Of a stretch of DNA of 64,000 bases, positions 51,058 to 59,473 are shown one piece after another (positions within the stretch are counted from its first letter, which is position 1; each line of letters opens with the position of its first letter). Below the pieces are notes generated by a model, which was given only the letters and a program-made list of their open reading frames with translations, made no database searches and was not told the DNA's origin. The stretch covers positions 682,001 to 746,000 of the forward strand of contig NC_009486.1 of NCBI RefSeq assembly GCF_000016785.1, in the 5' to 3' direction. Made by a program: the position numbers and the translations under genes. This DNA comes from Thermotoga petrophila RKU-1. GTDB taxonomy: Bacteria > Thermotogota > Thermotogae > Thermotogales > Thermotogaceae.

Positions 51058-51972
51058 ATGAAGTGTACCAAGTGTGGAAAACCCGCCTCGGTTAAGTTGA
51101 GACACTACAACATAAAGCTCTGCAAAGAACACTTCAACGAATTCATAGAACAAAGGGTGGAGAAAGCGATAAAAAAGTTCAAAATGTTCGGCAGAAATTC
51201 GAAAATATTGATAGCTGTTTCCGGTGGAAAGGACAGTGTTTCCCTGTGGCACATGTTGAAAAAACTTGGCTACGAGGTGGACGCACTGTTCATCAGAGCC
51301 GGAAAAAGCGGAATGGTCCAGAAAGCTCAGGAAATCGTTGAAAAAAACGCAGAGCTTCTCAACACTAAACTTCACATAGTCGATGCAACGGAATACTTCG
51401 GAGGCCTTTCCACTCAGGAAATCTCCATTATGTTGAGGAGACCTGTTTGTTCTATTTGTGGGGTCGTGAGAAGGTATCTCATGAACAAATTTGCCTACGA
51501 AAACGGTTACGATGTGGTGGTCACGGGGCACAACCTGAACGATGAAGCGTCCGTTTTGCTGGGAAACATCCTTCACTGGCAGGAAGGATATCTGGAGAGG
51601 CAGTGGCCGCTCCTTCCAAAAACCCATGAAAAACTCGTTCCAAAGGCCAAACCACTCGTTTTGAACTACGAAGAAGACATAAAACTGTACGCAACTCTGA
51701 ACGAGATACCACACCTCGAGATGGCCTGTCCATTCTCCGTGGGAGCAACTTCACTCGTATACAAAAAGATCCTGCGGGAACTCGAAGAAGAACAACCCGG
51801 AATCACGCTGAATTTCTATCTTGGGTTTTTGAAAAGAAAAAAAGAGCCAAAATTCGAAGTGGAAGGACTCAGGGAATGCAAAGAATGTGGTTATCCAACG
51901 ACGGCAGAGGTGTGTTCCTTCTGCAGACTCAGAAAACAGGTAGAGAAAAGAAAAAACAAGGCCCCCGCATGA
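51058..51972 (+). CDS. ttuA: tRNA 2-thiouridine(54) synthetase TtuA
   Basis: A 304-aa TtcA/TtuA-family thiolase. N-terminal and C-terminal zinc fingers (CTKCGK with C22/H25; CKECGYPTTAEVCSFC), a PP-loop ATP site SGGKDS (55-60), and cysteines C131, C134 and C224 that match the catalytic [4Fe-4S] ligands. It makes s2T54 in tRNAs, a modification that raises tRNA melting temperature in hyperthermophiles; the T. maritima enzyme has been characterised. Strong site AAGGAGGG precedes the ATG. A terminator follows. Confidence 0.94.
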   Translation: MKCTKCGKPASVKLRHYNIKLCKEHFNEFIEQRVEKAIKKFKMFGRNSKILIAVSGGKDSVSLWHMLKKLGYEVDALFIRAGKSGMVQKAQEIVEKNAELLNTKLHIVDATEYFGGLSTQEISIMLRRPVCSICGVVRRYLMNKFAYENGYDVVVTGHNLNDEASVLLGNILHWQEGYLERQWPLLPKTHEKLVPKAKPLVLNYEEDIKLYATLNEIPHLEMACPFSVGATSLVYKKILRELEEEQPGITLNFYLGFLKRKKEPKFEVEGLRECKECGYPTTAEVCSFCRLRKQVEKRKNKAPA

Positions 51973-51989
51973 GCGGGGGATCATTTTTT
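51962..51989 (+). terminator. Terminator between ttuA and the convergent COG1839 gene
   Basis: The stem CCCCCGC/GCGGGGG with loop ATGA is followed by ATCA and six T on the plus strand. The ttuA stop is within the first arm and the stop of the opposite gene is at 51981-51983, so it sits exactly between two convergent genes. Confidence 0.9.
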
Positions 51990-52472
51990 GTACTTTGTGA
52001 TCTCCCTGAGAAACGCGTGTCTTTTCCTTTTGTCTTCATCGCCTTCCACACCTTTGGGTGAGTACCCGTCAACCACTCCGAGTACCGCTCTTCCCTGAGA
52101 AGTGATACCCACGATCACCTGTAAAGGATTCGCTGTTGCCGTGTATATCCTGCATACCTCCTGAACGTTCTTGATCTGGTTCAGGATGTTGATGGGATAA
52201 CCACCTCTTATGTAGATCACAAAGGTGTGGCCGGCACCTATTTTCTTCGCCGTTTCGATCGCCTGATTCACTAACTCTTCGTCGTTTCCTTCGTGCCTGA
52301 TGAGACACGGCCCACTCGCTTCGTTGAAGGCTATACCGAACTTGAGGTTTGGATTCGTTGTCACCATCACCTCGTACAGATCCTCAACCGTCTTGATAAA
52401 ATGAGAATGTCCCAGAATAATATTGGCATTTTCCGGAATGGCAACGTCCACGACCTCGAGCTGTATACTCAC
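51981..52472 (-). CDS. COG1839 adenosine-specific kinase-like protein
   Basis: A 163-aa protein of the COG1839 family, with the runs [37 protein letters not shown] and [18 protein letters not shown] that define it. The family is annotated as an adenosine-specific kinase in some archaea, but the biochemical basis is thin. The start is GTG at 52472, after GGGAGGTG; the frame extends upstream to 52553, overlapping the divergent gene, and that part is not supported. Confidence 0.85.
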   Translation of the reverse strand: MSIQLEVVDVAIPENANIILGHSHFIKTVEDLYEVMVTTNPNLKFGIAFNEASGPCLIRHEGNDEELVNQAIETAKKIGAGHTFVIYIRGGYPINILNQIKNVQEVCRIYTATANPLQVIVGITSQGRAVLGVVDGYSPKGVEGDEDKRKRHAFLREITKYKK

Positions 52473-52515
52473 GCTTTCACCTCCCAGGAATATTCTAACA
52501 CCAGGAGGTGGGGAA

Positions 52516-53382
52516 ATGATCGCAGTGCTGGATATGGGGAGCAACTCCTTCATTCTCCTTGTCGTTTCGGAGAAAGGGAAGACCGTTCTTGAAGAGGTTT
52601 ACGAAGTCGGAATAGCCTCCGGAAACCTCGAGAAGGCGAAAGAGGTGTTCAAAGAATGTGTGGAAAAAGCTGAAAAAATGGGGGCGGAACTTCACGTATT
52701 TGGAACGGCATTTTTCAGAAGGCATCCCGACATCTTCCAACAGATAACAGGGGACCGGGGAGAGATTTTACCGGAAGAAAAAGAAGCGTACTACTCTTAT
52801 ATTTCTGTGGCGAAAGATTTCGGGAAAAGGGATATCATGGTGGCTGATCTCGGTGGAGGTAGCCTCGAACTCGCCTGGAAAGACGGATACGTTAGTTTAG
52901 AACTTGGAACACATGTACTGAATCGCACTTTTTCCTTGACGCTTCCATACATCGAATCGGTGGACGGAATAGTTGAATACGTGATGAAGCGACTTCCCAA
53001 GGTAAAAAAGGACGAACTTTTTGGAGTTGGAGGAAGTTTTGTCGCGCTCGCTGCATTGATGAAAGGAAAATGGGACCTGGAAATTCTTCACGGAAGCGTT
53101 TTAAAATTAGAAGAGGTTGAAAGACTCGTGGACAAGATCAAAAGGCTGAGTTTTGAAGACGTGAAGAATTTGAATGTGCTTCCCGTAGGACGAGAGAAAA
53201 CAATACTCGCAGGAGGAATCGTAACCGTTGCTCTTTTGAGAAAATATTCGCCGAAGATGACAGTGAGCACTAGGGGTTACAGATACGGAATAGTGTGGGA
53301 GATCCTTGAGAAAAGGTGGCGTGCCCGGGGGGATTCGAACCCCCAACCTCCAGATCCGCAGTCTGGCGCTCTATCCAACTGA
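52516..53382 (+). CDS. Ppx/GppA-family phosphatase-like protein, 3' end overlapping tRNA-Arg
   Basis: A 288-aa member of the exopolyphosphatase/guanosine pentaphosphatase family. It begins [16 protein letters not shown] (ATP/phosphate loop 1) and has [13 protein letters not shown] (loop 2) and [11 protein letters not shown], but is only the N-terminal Ppx core and lacks the C-terminal HD-like domains of E. coli Ppx. The ATG at 52516 follows CAGGAGGTGG. The natural family end is near [12 protein letters not shown]; the frame then runs on for 22 codons into the antisense strand of tRNA-Arg (53317-53393) before a stop. Confidence 0.88.
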   Translation: MIAVLDMGSNSFILLVVSEKGKTVLEEVYEVGIASGNLEKAKEVFKECVEKAEKMGAELHVFGTAFFRRHPDIFQQITGDRGEILPEEKEAYYSYISVAKDFGKRDIMVADLGGGSLELAWKDGYVSLELGTHVLNRTFSLTLPYIESVDGIVEYVMKRLPKVKKDELFGVGGSFVALAALMKGKWDLEILHGSVLKLEEVERLVDKIKRLSFEDVKNLNVLPVGREKTILAGGIVTVALLRKYSPKMTVSTRGYRYGIVWEILEKRWRARGDSNPQPPDPQSGALSN

Positions 53383-53393
53383 GCTACGGGCAC
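53317..53393 (-). tRNA. tRNA-Arg (GCG)
   Basis: A 77-base cloverleaf on the minus strand with acceptor GTGCCCG/CGGGCAC, encoded CCA, and anticodon loop CTGCGGA (anticodon GCG, codon CGC). It overlaps the 3' end of the Ppx-like gene in antisense. It is co-transcribed with tRNA-Ser. Confidence 0.95.
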
Positions 53394-53405
53394 ATATACA
53401 AAAAA

Positions 53406-53496
<91 letters not shown>

Positions 53497-53507
53497 ACCT
53501 GTCATCT

Positions 53508-53536
53508 ATTATAGCAACATATTCATGAATATTCAA
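53508..53536 (-). promoter_or_regulatory. Promoter for tRNA-Ser/tRNA-Arg
   Basis: TTGAAT at 53531-53536 and TATAAT at 53508-53513 on the minus strand with 17-base spacing, ending 11 bases before the mature tRNA-Ser 5' end. It is a near-consensus housekeeping promoter. Confidence 0.9.
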
Positions 53537-53550
53537 GGGGAGGAAAAATC

Positions 53551-54171
53551 GTGTTTGTTTTAAAGAATGTGAAATACAAGGACATATTAAACATTGAAGA
53601 ACTCCACATTCCGCCACGAAAAATTACCGTTATTACAGGAAAGAGCGGCACAGGAAAAACAACTCTTCTGAAGATGCTGAACAAACTTATTTCACCGGAT
53701 AGTGGAGAGATTTTCTTCAAAGGCACACCATTGAAAGAGATCGATTCGGTTGAACTCAGACGGAAAGTGGTGATGCTTCCTCAGTTTCCTGTTGTGTTTC
53801 CCGGAAACGTGAAGGAAAATCTTATCTTAGGCTTGAAATTTTCTGGAAAAAAGATACCACACGATGAAGAGTTGAGAAACATCTTAAAGTTCGTTATGCT
53901 CGAAAAAGACCTGAACGATGATCCAGAAAAATTCTCCGGAGGCGAAAAACAGCGACTCGCTCTGGCAAGGGTTCTTCTCATGGATCCTGAGGTGCTGCTC
54001 CTCGATGAACCCACTTCCTCTCTGGACGAAAAAACCGGCATTGAAATCATCAAAAAAGTGTCTAACTTTGCAAAAAATCGGGAGAAAACGCTTGTCATAG
54101 TGACTCATAACCCGGAATTGAAAAAATTCGCAGATGTGTTGATCGAACTCAAAAACGGGAGGGTTTTGTGA
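53551..54171 (+). CDS. fetA: FetA-like ABC ATPase
   Basis: A 206-aa ATPase with Walker A GKSGTGKTTLLKML, Q-loop LPQFPVVFPGNV, signature FSGGEKQRLALARVLL and Walker B VLLLDEPTSSLD. It starts at GTG after GGGGAGG. It pairs with the UPF0014 membrane gene that overlaps it by four bases. The pair matches FetAB (YbbLM) of E. coli, an exporter proposed to lower cytoplasmic iron, and related plant aluminium-tolerance transporters. Cargo here is unproven. Confidence 0.88.
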   Translation: MFVLKNVKYKDILNIEELHIPPRKITVITGKSGTGKTTLLKMLNKLISPDSGEIFFKGTPLKEIDSVELRRKVVMLPQFPVVFPGNVKENLILGLKFSGKKIPHDEELRNILKFVMLEKDLNDDPEKFSGGEKQRLALARVLLMDPEVLLLDEPTSSLDEKTGIEIIKKVSNFAKNREKTLVIVTHNPELKKFADVLIELKNGRVL

Positions 54172-54959
54172 TGGGACCAGTTGATATCGGCCTGATACAG
54201 CTTTTGAGCGCCTACATTTTCGTTGTGATTCTGATGTTCATATTGAGAATAAGAAGGATACCGCGGGAAAAAGAAGTTCTGGTGGCATCCATCAGGATGA
54301 CTTTCCAGCTGGTGCTGGCAGGATTTGTACTGAGTTACATACTCGATCATCCTTCACCTCTCTACACAGTTCTGGCAGTTCTCGTTATGGAGATATTCGC
54401 CATCTACAACGTTTACAAAAGGGCAAGGCTTTCTCTTCCATCGAAGGTGAAAAAACGTCTGGAGTTCTTCATAGCGATCTCTGTGAGTACGGGAACGCTT
54501 CTCAGCCTTGTGTACTTTCTGTATGTGGTAGTCAGGATCTCTCCCTGGTTCGATCCGAGGTACGTGATCCCTCTTGCGGGTATGATCATCGGAAACTCCA
54601 TGACCGGTGTTTCACTAGGAGTGAAGACACTCTCTGAGTCAATAACAATTCAAAAAGATATTGTGGAAGCCGCTTTGATGCTGGGGGCAAGGCCAAAAGA
54701 CGCTGTGAGAATGTTCAGTGACAGGGCGTTCGATTCGGCGATACTGCCAACTCTCAACTCCATGATTGGCATGGGTATCGTGTTTCTCCCAGGCATGATG
54801 ACGGGACAGATCCTCTCTGGAGCTTCTCCGATCACTGCGATAAAGTATCAGATCGCAATAATGCTTGGAATACTCGGTGGAGTCACGATCAGTGTGAGTG
54901 TGTTTCTCTATCTGGGATACAAAGCTTTCTTCAACAGAGAAGATCAGCTGATCGTTTAA
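54168..54959 (+). CDS. fetB: FetB-like UPF0014 ABC transporter permease
   Basis: A 263-aa membrane protein with about seven helices and the UPF0014 signatures RMTFQLVLAGFVLSYIL, GMIIGNSMTGVSLGVK and NSMIGMGIVFLPGMMTGQILSG. It forms the membrane part of the FetAB exporter. Its ATG overlaps the fetA TGA. A tRNA promoter follows 33 bases after the stop. Confidence 0.92.
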   Translation: MMGPVDIGLIQLLSAYIFVVILMFILRIRRIPREKEVLVASIRMTFQLVLAGFVLSYILDHPSPLYTVLAVLVMEIFAIYNVYKRARLSLPSKVKKRLEFFIAISVSTGTLLSLVYFLYVVVRISPWFDPRYVIPLAGMIIGNSMTGVSLGVKTLSESITIQKDIVEAALMLGARPKDAVRMFSDRAFDSAILPTLNSMIGMGIVFLPGMMTGQILSGASPITAIKYQIAIMLGILGGVTISVSVFLYLGYKAFFNREDQLIV

Positions 54960-54991
54960 TGTCAACAAAACTCATGCATTGTACACCCCAC

Positions 54992-55020
54992 TTGACGTTC
55001 CCAGAGAGTTATGATAATAT
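54992..55020 (+). promoter_or_regulatory. Promoter for the four-gene tRNA cluster
   Basis: TTGACG at 54992-54997, a 17-base spacer and TAATAT at 55015-55020, with an adjacent TGATAAT that may act as an extended -10. It lies about 28 bases upstream of tRNA-Gly. Confidence 0.8.
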
Positions 55021-55047
55021 TTTTAGTGCTTGGAGGGTCTTTGAAGG

Positions 55048-55123
<76 letters not shown>

Positions 55124-55134
55124 ACGTTTCTGGT

Positions 55135-55211
55135 GCGCCCGTAGCTCAACAGGATAGAGCATCGGATTTCTAATCCGAGGGCTGCAGGTTCGAGTCCTGC
55201 CGGGCGCGCCA
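55135..55211 (+). tRNA. tRNA-Arg (TCT)
   Basis: A 77-base tRNA with acceptor GCGCCCG/CGGGCGC, encoded CCA and anticodon loop TTTCTAA (TCT, codons AGA/AGG). Confidence 0.96.
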
Positions 55212-55220
55212 TTTTTTCGT

Positions 55221-55297
55221 GGTGACCATAGCTCAGTTGGTAGAGCGCCTGACTGTGGATCAGGTGGTCGCGGGTTCGAGTCCCGCTGGTCACCCCA
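55221..55297 (+). tRNA. tRNA-His (GTG)
   Basis: A 77-base tRNA that includes an encoded G at -1 paired with C73, the identity element for HisRS. The anticodon loop is CTGTGGA (GTG) and CCA is encoded. Confidence 0.96.
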
Positions 55298-55302
55298 GAG
55301 AC

Positions 55303-55379
55303 GCGCCCGTAGCTCAACTGGATAGAGCGTCGGACTTCGGATCCGATGGTTGCGGGTTCGAGTCCTGCCGGGCGCGCCA
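55303..55379 (+). tRNA. tRNA-Arg (TCG)
   Basis: A 77-base tRNA with acceptor GCGCCCG/CGGGCGC and anticodon loop CTTCGGA (TCG, codon CGA). It closely resembles the tRNA-Arg(TCT) two genes upstream in the acceptor and D-arm, which suggests duplication followed by anticodon change. Confidence 0.96.
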
Positions 55380-55449
55380 CTCGAAAACCAATAAACCAAT
55401 GTCGCTGAAAAGCATAGAAGAACACTCACCGTAGAGGAGGTAGGAACAC

Positions 55450-55713
55450 ATGGAAGTACTCAAAGTTGCTTCTAATTCCAACCCCAACAAAGTCGCAGGA
55501 GCTCTCGCAGGAGTTATCAGAGAAAAGGGGAAGGCCGAACTTCAGGCAATTGGCGCGGGTGCTGTTAACCAGGCCGTGAAAGCTATAGCCATCGCAAGAG
55601 GTTATCTTGCTCCAAGTGGGATCAACCTTGTTTGCGTTCCCGCCTTTGCAGAAGTTCAGATCAACGGAGAAACCAGAACGGCAATCAAGTTCATTGTCTT
55701 CCCAAAAGATTGA
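55450..55713 (+). CDS. spoVS: SpoVS-family protein
   Basis: An 87-aa Alba-like protein, VLKVASNSNPNKVAGALAGVIR, AIGAGAVNQAVKAIAIARGYLAPSGIN and TAIKFIVFPKD. In Bacillus SpoVS affects septation and spore development, and homologues occur in non-sporulating thermophiles such as this one, where the role is unknown, possibly nucleic acid binding. It has a strong GGAGG site, stands alone downstream of the tRNA cluster and has its own terminator. Confidence 0.94.
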   Translation: MEVLKVASNSNPNKVAGALAGVIREKGKAELQAIGAGAVNQAVKAIAIARGYLAPSGINLVCVPAFAEVQINGETRTAIKFIVFPKD

Positions 55714-55736
55714 ACTCTGACGAGAAAAACGAACGA

Positions 55737-55763
55737 AATCCCCGCAAGTGCGGGGATTTTTGT
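55737..55763 (+). terminator. Terminator after spoVS
   Basis: The stem AATCCCCGC/GCGGGGATT with loop AAGT is followed by TTTTGTTTTG on the plus strand. The convergent ABC ATPase gene ends a few bases beyond, at 55768. Confidence 0.9.
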
Positions 55764-55767
55764 TTTG

Positions 55768-56553
55768 TTAGTCAGTGTTTTCACGGGGTCCCGGAGATTC
55801 TTTGCCCCTCAGAACAAAAACAGGTGTGTCGAGAATCTCCCTCACAACTCCGTTCACCCCGTACACTTCCCAGAACAGATCAGGTGTCAAAATCGCTCTT
55901 TCACCGTCGCTTACGATCTTTCCATCTTTCATGAAAATGAACCTATCAGCAAATCGCAGAGCCAGGTTTATCTCATGCATCACGACTAGTGCAATCTTTC
56001 CTGATTTCACGAAATCTTGAACTATCTCCATGATCTCGATCTGATTTTTTGGATCGAGGTTGTTCGTCGGCTCATCCAGTAAAAGGATCTCCGGCTCCTG
56101 AACGAGTGCCCTGGCAATATTCACTTTTTGAAGCTCACCACCGCTCAAATTCTTCGCTCTCTGAAACACCAGATGTTGGAGATTCAATCGTTCAACCACT
56201 CTGTTTACAACTTCGATATCCCTCTTTGAAGGGCTGACGCTTACGTATGGCTTTCTTCCGAGAAGGATCAGATTGTAAACGTTCAACATACCGGGATCGA
56301 ATCGCTGTGGAACGTACCCTATTATCCTAGCCAGATCTCTTCTGGTGTAGTGCTCGAGAGGTTTACCAAAAATCTCTACACCCTGGCACTTCAAGATACC
56401 CGCTACGCACTTCAACAACGTGCTCTTTCCCGCACCGTTTGGCCCCAAGATAGCGATGAGCTCTCCCTTCCGCGCGCTAAAAGTGACATTATCCAGAACT
56501 TTTTTGCTTCTGTAACTGAACGAGAGGTTCATTATTCGAAGCATCTCTGTCAC
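55768..56553 (-). CDS. FecE/BtuD-type ABC ATPase
   Basis: A 261-aa ATPase of the iron-siderophore/cobalamin family: Walker A GPNGAGKSTLLKC, Q-loop YVPQRFDPG, signature LSGGELQKVNIARALVQEPEILLLDEPTNNLD, and VVMHEINLALRFADR switch. It is the third gene of a FecCD-type importer with the permease (ATGA overlap) and binding protein upstream. Metal chelate, haem or corrinoid could be the cargo. Confidence 0.92.
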   Translation of the reverse strand: MTEMLRIMNLSFSYRSKKVLDNVTFSARKGELIAILGPNGAGKSTLLKCVAGILKCQGVEIFGKPLEHYTRRDLARIIGYVPQRFDPGMLNVYNLILLGRKPYVSVSPSKRDIEVVNRVVERLNLQHLVFQRAKNLSGGELQKVNIARALVQEPEILLLDEPTNNLDPKNQIEIMEIVQDFVKSGKIALVVMHEINLALRFADRFIFMKDGKIVSDGERAILTPDLFWEVYGVNGVVREILDTPVFVLRGKESPGPRENTD

Positions 56554-57584
56554 CTTTCCTTACTTTGAAGGAGCAGATAGATGAAAAGAGGTGCCCCGAG
56601 AAAAGAAGTCACAATCCCCACAGGAAGAACTGTAGGAGAGAGAAGAACACGTGCCACAGTATCGGCCGATAACAGCAAAACACTACCACACAGCGCTGAG
56701 AGGGGAATCAAAAATCTGTAATCTTCCCCAAAGAAGATTCTCATCATGTGGGGTGCCAGCAGTCCTATGAAACCGATTATACCGACGAACGCCACACTGA
56801 TAGCTGTCAGCAAAGTAGAAAGCACTACCAGAATCAATCTCACTTTTTCCACTTCAATCCCCGTCGACTTTGCGATTTCATCTCCCACAACCATCGCGTT
56901 GATATCCCACGCCTTCCAGAGGAAGTAAGCGAAAACCGTCAAAAAGACCACCAGAAGTATGATGTTTTCTCTCCAGGTTGTCCTTCCAAGATCTCCAAAG
57001 CTCCAATAAACCATCGTGGCGAGTTCCAGATCATCGGCAAAGTACTGGATCAACGCGGTGGCAGCCGTGAAAAGAGAACCCATGGCAACGCCCATCAGCA
57101 CCATCGCTTCCGGAGTGATTTCTTTTAGTTTTCCCATCAAAAAAATGACGAGAGAAGAACTCATCGCCCCGAGAAAAGCGAAGAGAGCAATAGTGTAGGG
57201 ATTGTTCAGTGTGACACTACCAGTACTCTCAGAATACCCCGCTCCCAGTGCGATGGCTAAGGAAGCGCCGAACATAGCACCATGAGATGTACCCGTTGTA
57301 AAGGGACTGGCAAGAGGATTCTTCAAAACTCCCTGCATAACAGCTCCGGAGACTGCCAAGGAAGCACCAACGAGGATACCAGCGACCACCCTTGGAAATC
57401 TGACGCTCCAGATCACAAGTTGTGCTTTCCTGTCACCCTTCCCCAGAAATGCGCCGATAATATCTTTGAACGACAGAGAATAGCCGCCATGTGATAGAGA
57501 ATAGATCCCTACAAGCACCAGCAAAAACGATAAAAGTAGAATCGTGAAAATTCTTCTCGCAACGTAATTTCTGTAAATCACCAT
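56550..57584 (-). CDS. FecCD-family ABC permease
   Basis: A 344-aa permease with about ten helices and the FecCD family signature [32 protein letters not shown] plus [20 protein letters not shown]. The region [16 protein letters not shown] contacts the ATPase. It overlaps the binding protein by seven bases and the ATPase by four. Confidence 0.94.
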   Translation of the reverse strand: MVIYRNYVARRIFTILLLSFLLVLVGIYSLSHGGYSLSFKDIIGAFLGKGDRKAQLVIWSVRFPRVVAGILVGASLAVSGAVMQGVLKNPLASPFTTGTSHGAMFGASLAIALGAGYSESTGSVTLNNPYTIALFAFLGAMSSSLVIFLMGKLKEITPEAMVLMGVAMGSLFTAATALIQYFADDLELATMVYWSFGDLGRTTWRENIILLVVFLTVFAYFLWKAWDINAMVVGDEIAKSTGIEVEKVRLILVVLSTLLTAISVAFVGIIGFIGLLAPHMMRIFFGEDYRFLIPLSALCGSVLLLSADTVARVLLSPTVLPVGIVTSFLGAPLFIYLLLQSKER

Positions 57585-58654
57585 GTTCCACGGAGGATCT
57601 TTCCTGAAGAAAGATCTATCTTTCCAAATCCTCCAAATTGCTCAGCCATCTCCTCGTAAACCCTTTTTCCGAGAAGGAATTCATAAATTTCATCCGCCTT
57701 TTCCTCCGGATCGATATCGGCAAAACGTTCGGGATAGAGGACTTTTCCGATGAAGTACGCATTGGCCAGAGCCGTTCCGATGTTGGTGGTGTAGTAATTG
57801 TAAGGGAGAATGCCGTAGACTTTCCCTCTTTTAACAGCGTTTAAACTCTCATAGAACTCTCTGTGTTTCGAATAATCGTCCAGTACGAGGCTCAAACCGT
57901 TTTCATCGATGAAAATGTACTCTGGATCCCAAACGAGTAGCTTCTCAGGATCTATGAATTTGTGTCCTTCTCCCAACCCGTGCACAACGTTCCTCGCGTG
58001 TAGGACCACGAAAGGAGGATACTTCGCCTCCGTGCTATCGATTCCATGAACTCCTTTGTATCCGATTCCACCAACGTAGACAGTAGGACTTTCGACAGCC
58101 TCAGATCGAGTCGAGAGATCCTCCTGCGCTTTCTTTATGAAATCAACCACTTCATGGGCTCTTTCTTCTCTTCCAAGAATCTTTCCCGCCAGTTCGAGCG
58201 ATCTGAAGAGATCCTCGTCTTCAAATGTCCCGAGATCTCCGTAACTGAGTACGACAACGGGAATCCCCGTTTTCTCCTGTATGTCCTGCGCCGTCTTTCT
58301 GTCAACGTACGTTATAAAGACAACGTCGGGTTGCAGAGTTATCAAAGACTCCAGATTTGGAAGCTTTCCTGGTCCTCCAGGGCCAACACTCGGAAGTTCC
58401 TTGAGCTCCGGATACGCAACTATGTAAGGCCTCCCGTAAGGTCTGAGTTTCTCAAAGTCTTCCACACCGACAACCATATCGGTGGCTTTCAAATACGCAA
58501 TCAACCTGAGCGCCCCGGGACCCACCGCCACGATTCGATTCACGTTCGAAGGAACTTCTACTTCTCTTCCAAGAAGATCCTTTATCACAATTCCTTCCGA
58601 AAACAACACGATCGAGAGAATCAGAAAAACAGAGATGAAAACCTTGAATTTCAT
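57578..58654 (-). CDS. Periplasmic binding protein of the FecCD-type importer
   Basis: A 358-aa binding protein of the BtuF/FepB/TroA-like helical-backbone class, starting with a signal peptide ([14 protein letters not shown]) without lipobox Cys. It carries [32 protein letters not shown] and [16 protein letters not shown], typical of the first lobe. The ATG at 58654 follows GAGGTG; an earlier start at 58681 has no site. Probably imports a ferric or other metal chelate. Confidence 0.92.
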   Translation of the reverse strand: MKFKVFISVFLILSIVLFSEGIVIKDLLGREVEVPSNVNRIVAVGPGALRLIAYLKATDMVVGVEDFEKLRPYGRPYIVAYPELKELPSVGPGGPGKLPNLESLITLQPDVVFITYVDRKTAQDIQEKTGIPVVVLSYGDLGTFEDEDLFRSLELAGKILGREERAHEVVDFIKKAQEDLSTRSEAVESPTVYVGGIGYKGVHGIDSTEAKYPPFVVLHARNVVHGLGEGHKFIDPEKLLVWDPEYIFIDENGLSLVLDDYSKHREFYESLNAVKRGKVYGILPYNYYTTNIGTALANAYFIGKVLYPERFADIDPEEKADEIYEFLLGKRVYEEMAEQFGGFGKIDLSSGKILRGTW

Positions 58655-58658
58655 TTCT

Positions 58659-59090
58659 CTACACCTCCTCGAACCATCCAATTCTGGCGTTCTCTACGCA
58701 GTCTATTTTCGAAGAATACGGTTTGATATCGACGACGGGGGTTCCATCAACAGCGTCCAGTCCCTCCACAACCAGCTCCCTACCTCTCACTTCTAAAAGT
58801 TTCACAACAGAAAAACCGATGGGATTCGGTCTGTGGGGAGAGCGCGTCGCGAAGACACCATGCTCACGTTTGTCAAACGGTGGAATGGCGATCAATCTGT
58901 CTCTGTTCGCTCTGTCAAGCCAGTAAAGAACGATCAGATGTGTACACGTTTCGATGTCCTTCAACCCTTCTTCGTATTCAGGAAAGAGTTCAATCGTAAA
59001 TCTTTCCTGAGAAAATCTCCCTTGGAAAGGGCATTCGGAAGGACTTTTGAAAGGAGATCTAATCACACCAATCTGTTTCAACAGAAACAT
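58659..59090 (-). CDS. trmO: tRNA (N6-threonylcarbamoyladenosine(37)-N6)-methyltransferase TrmO
   Basis: A 143-aa TsaA/YaeB/TrmO domain protein: [55 protein letters not shown] and [15 protein letters not shown]. In E. coli TrmO uses AdoMet to methylate t6A37 in tRNA-Thr. This length is the domain without C-terminal extension. ATG at 59090 follows AAAGGGGG; the frame continues upstream through the tRNA-Ala gene, which is not coding. It sits 4 bases before the importer operon. Confidence 0.92.
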   Translation of the reverse strand: MFLLKQIGVIRSPFKSPSECPFQGRFSQERFTIELFPEYEEGLKDIETCTHLIVLYWLDRANRDRLIAIPPFDKREHGVFATRSPHRPNPIGFSVVKLLEVRGRELVVEGLDAVDGTPVVDIKPYSSKIDCVENARIGWFEEV

Positions 59091-59111
59091 CCTCAATTCC
59101 CCCTTTAAATT

Positions 59112-59140
59112 AAAAAAATAACCCCCTGCACACGCAGGGG
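59112..59140 (-). terminator. Terminator after tRNA-Ala
   Basis: On the minus strand the stem CCCCTGC/GCAGGGG (loop of four) is followed by TTATTTTTTT. It lies between tRNA-Ala and trmO, so trmO probably uses another promoter or read-through. Confidence 0.88.
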
Positions 59141-59145
59141 CTCTT

Positions 59146-59221
59146 TGGTGGAGCCGATGGGATTTGAACCCACGACCTCTACCGTGCGAAGGTAGCGCTC
59201 TCCCAGCTGAGCTACGGCCCC
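59146..59221 (-). tRNA. tRNA-Ala (CGC)
   Basis: A 76-base tRNA on the minus strand with acceptor GGGGCCG/CGGCTCC (one G-U pair), encoded CCA, and anticodon loop TTCGCAC (CGC, codon GCG). Confidence 0.95.
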
Positions 59222-59234
59222 ACATCCGTGATTT

Positions 59235-59263
59235 ATTATACTCGATCTCTTCCCTTTATTCAA
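59235..59263 (-). promoter_or_regulatory. Promoter for tRNA-Ala
   Basis: TTGAAT at 59258-59263 and TATAAT at 59235-59240 with 17-base spacing on the minus strand, the same two hexamers as the tRNA-Ser/Arg promoter at 53508. It ends 13 bases before the tRNA. Confidence 0.9.
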
Positions 59264-59424
59264 GTCTTCGCTCGGAGATTTTTATAGAAATAAAACTTTG
59301 GTTGGGGAATCATCGTACTCTGTAAATATTATGCATAAAAACATATTTGAATTCGTTATGATAAAGAATCAACAATTAAAATGAGTTTTATAATAATCAA
59401 AAAAACGATAGTTTATAATATTTG
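59264..59424. other. AT-rich intergenic stretch, no gene seen
   Basis: About 160 bases of strongly AT-rich DNA between the tRNA-Ala and histidine kinase promoters. I see no open frame of useful length, no strong hairpin and no repeat. It may contain regulatory sites for the kinase operon. Confidence 0.6.
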
Positions 59425-59453
59425 TTGACATACCCCGGTTTTATATGTTAGAT
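59425..59453 (+). promoter_or_regulatory. Promoter of the histidine kinase/HD-GYP operon
   Basis: TTGACA at 59425-59430 and TTAGAT at 59448-59453 with 17-base spacing and an upstream TG dinucleotide (extended -10). The predicted RNA start is near 59460, just before GGGGATAGATAGTATG, where the ribosome-binding site of the kinase gene is expected. Confidence 0.75.
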
Positions 59454-59473
59454 TAAATCAGGGGATAGATAGT

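Noticed and set aside
55398-55433. An 11-codon frame just before spoVS as a leader peptide
   Set aside because: Its stop touches the spoVS ribosome-binding site, but the peptide has no regulatory codon run and no hairpin that would support attenuation.
59162-59225. A longer trmO reading frame through tRNA-Ala
   Set aside because: The extension encodes tRNA antisense sequence and lacks a ribosome-binding site; the ATG at 59090 has one and matches the family start.
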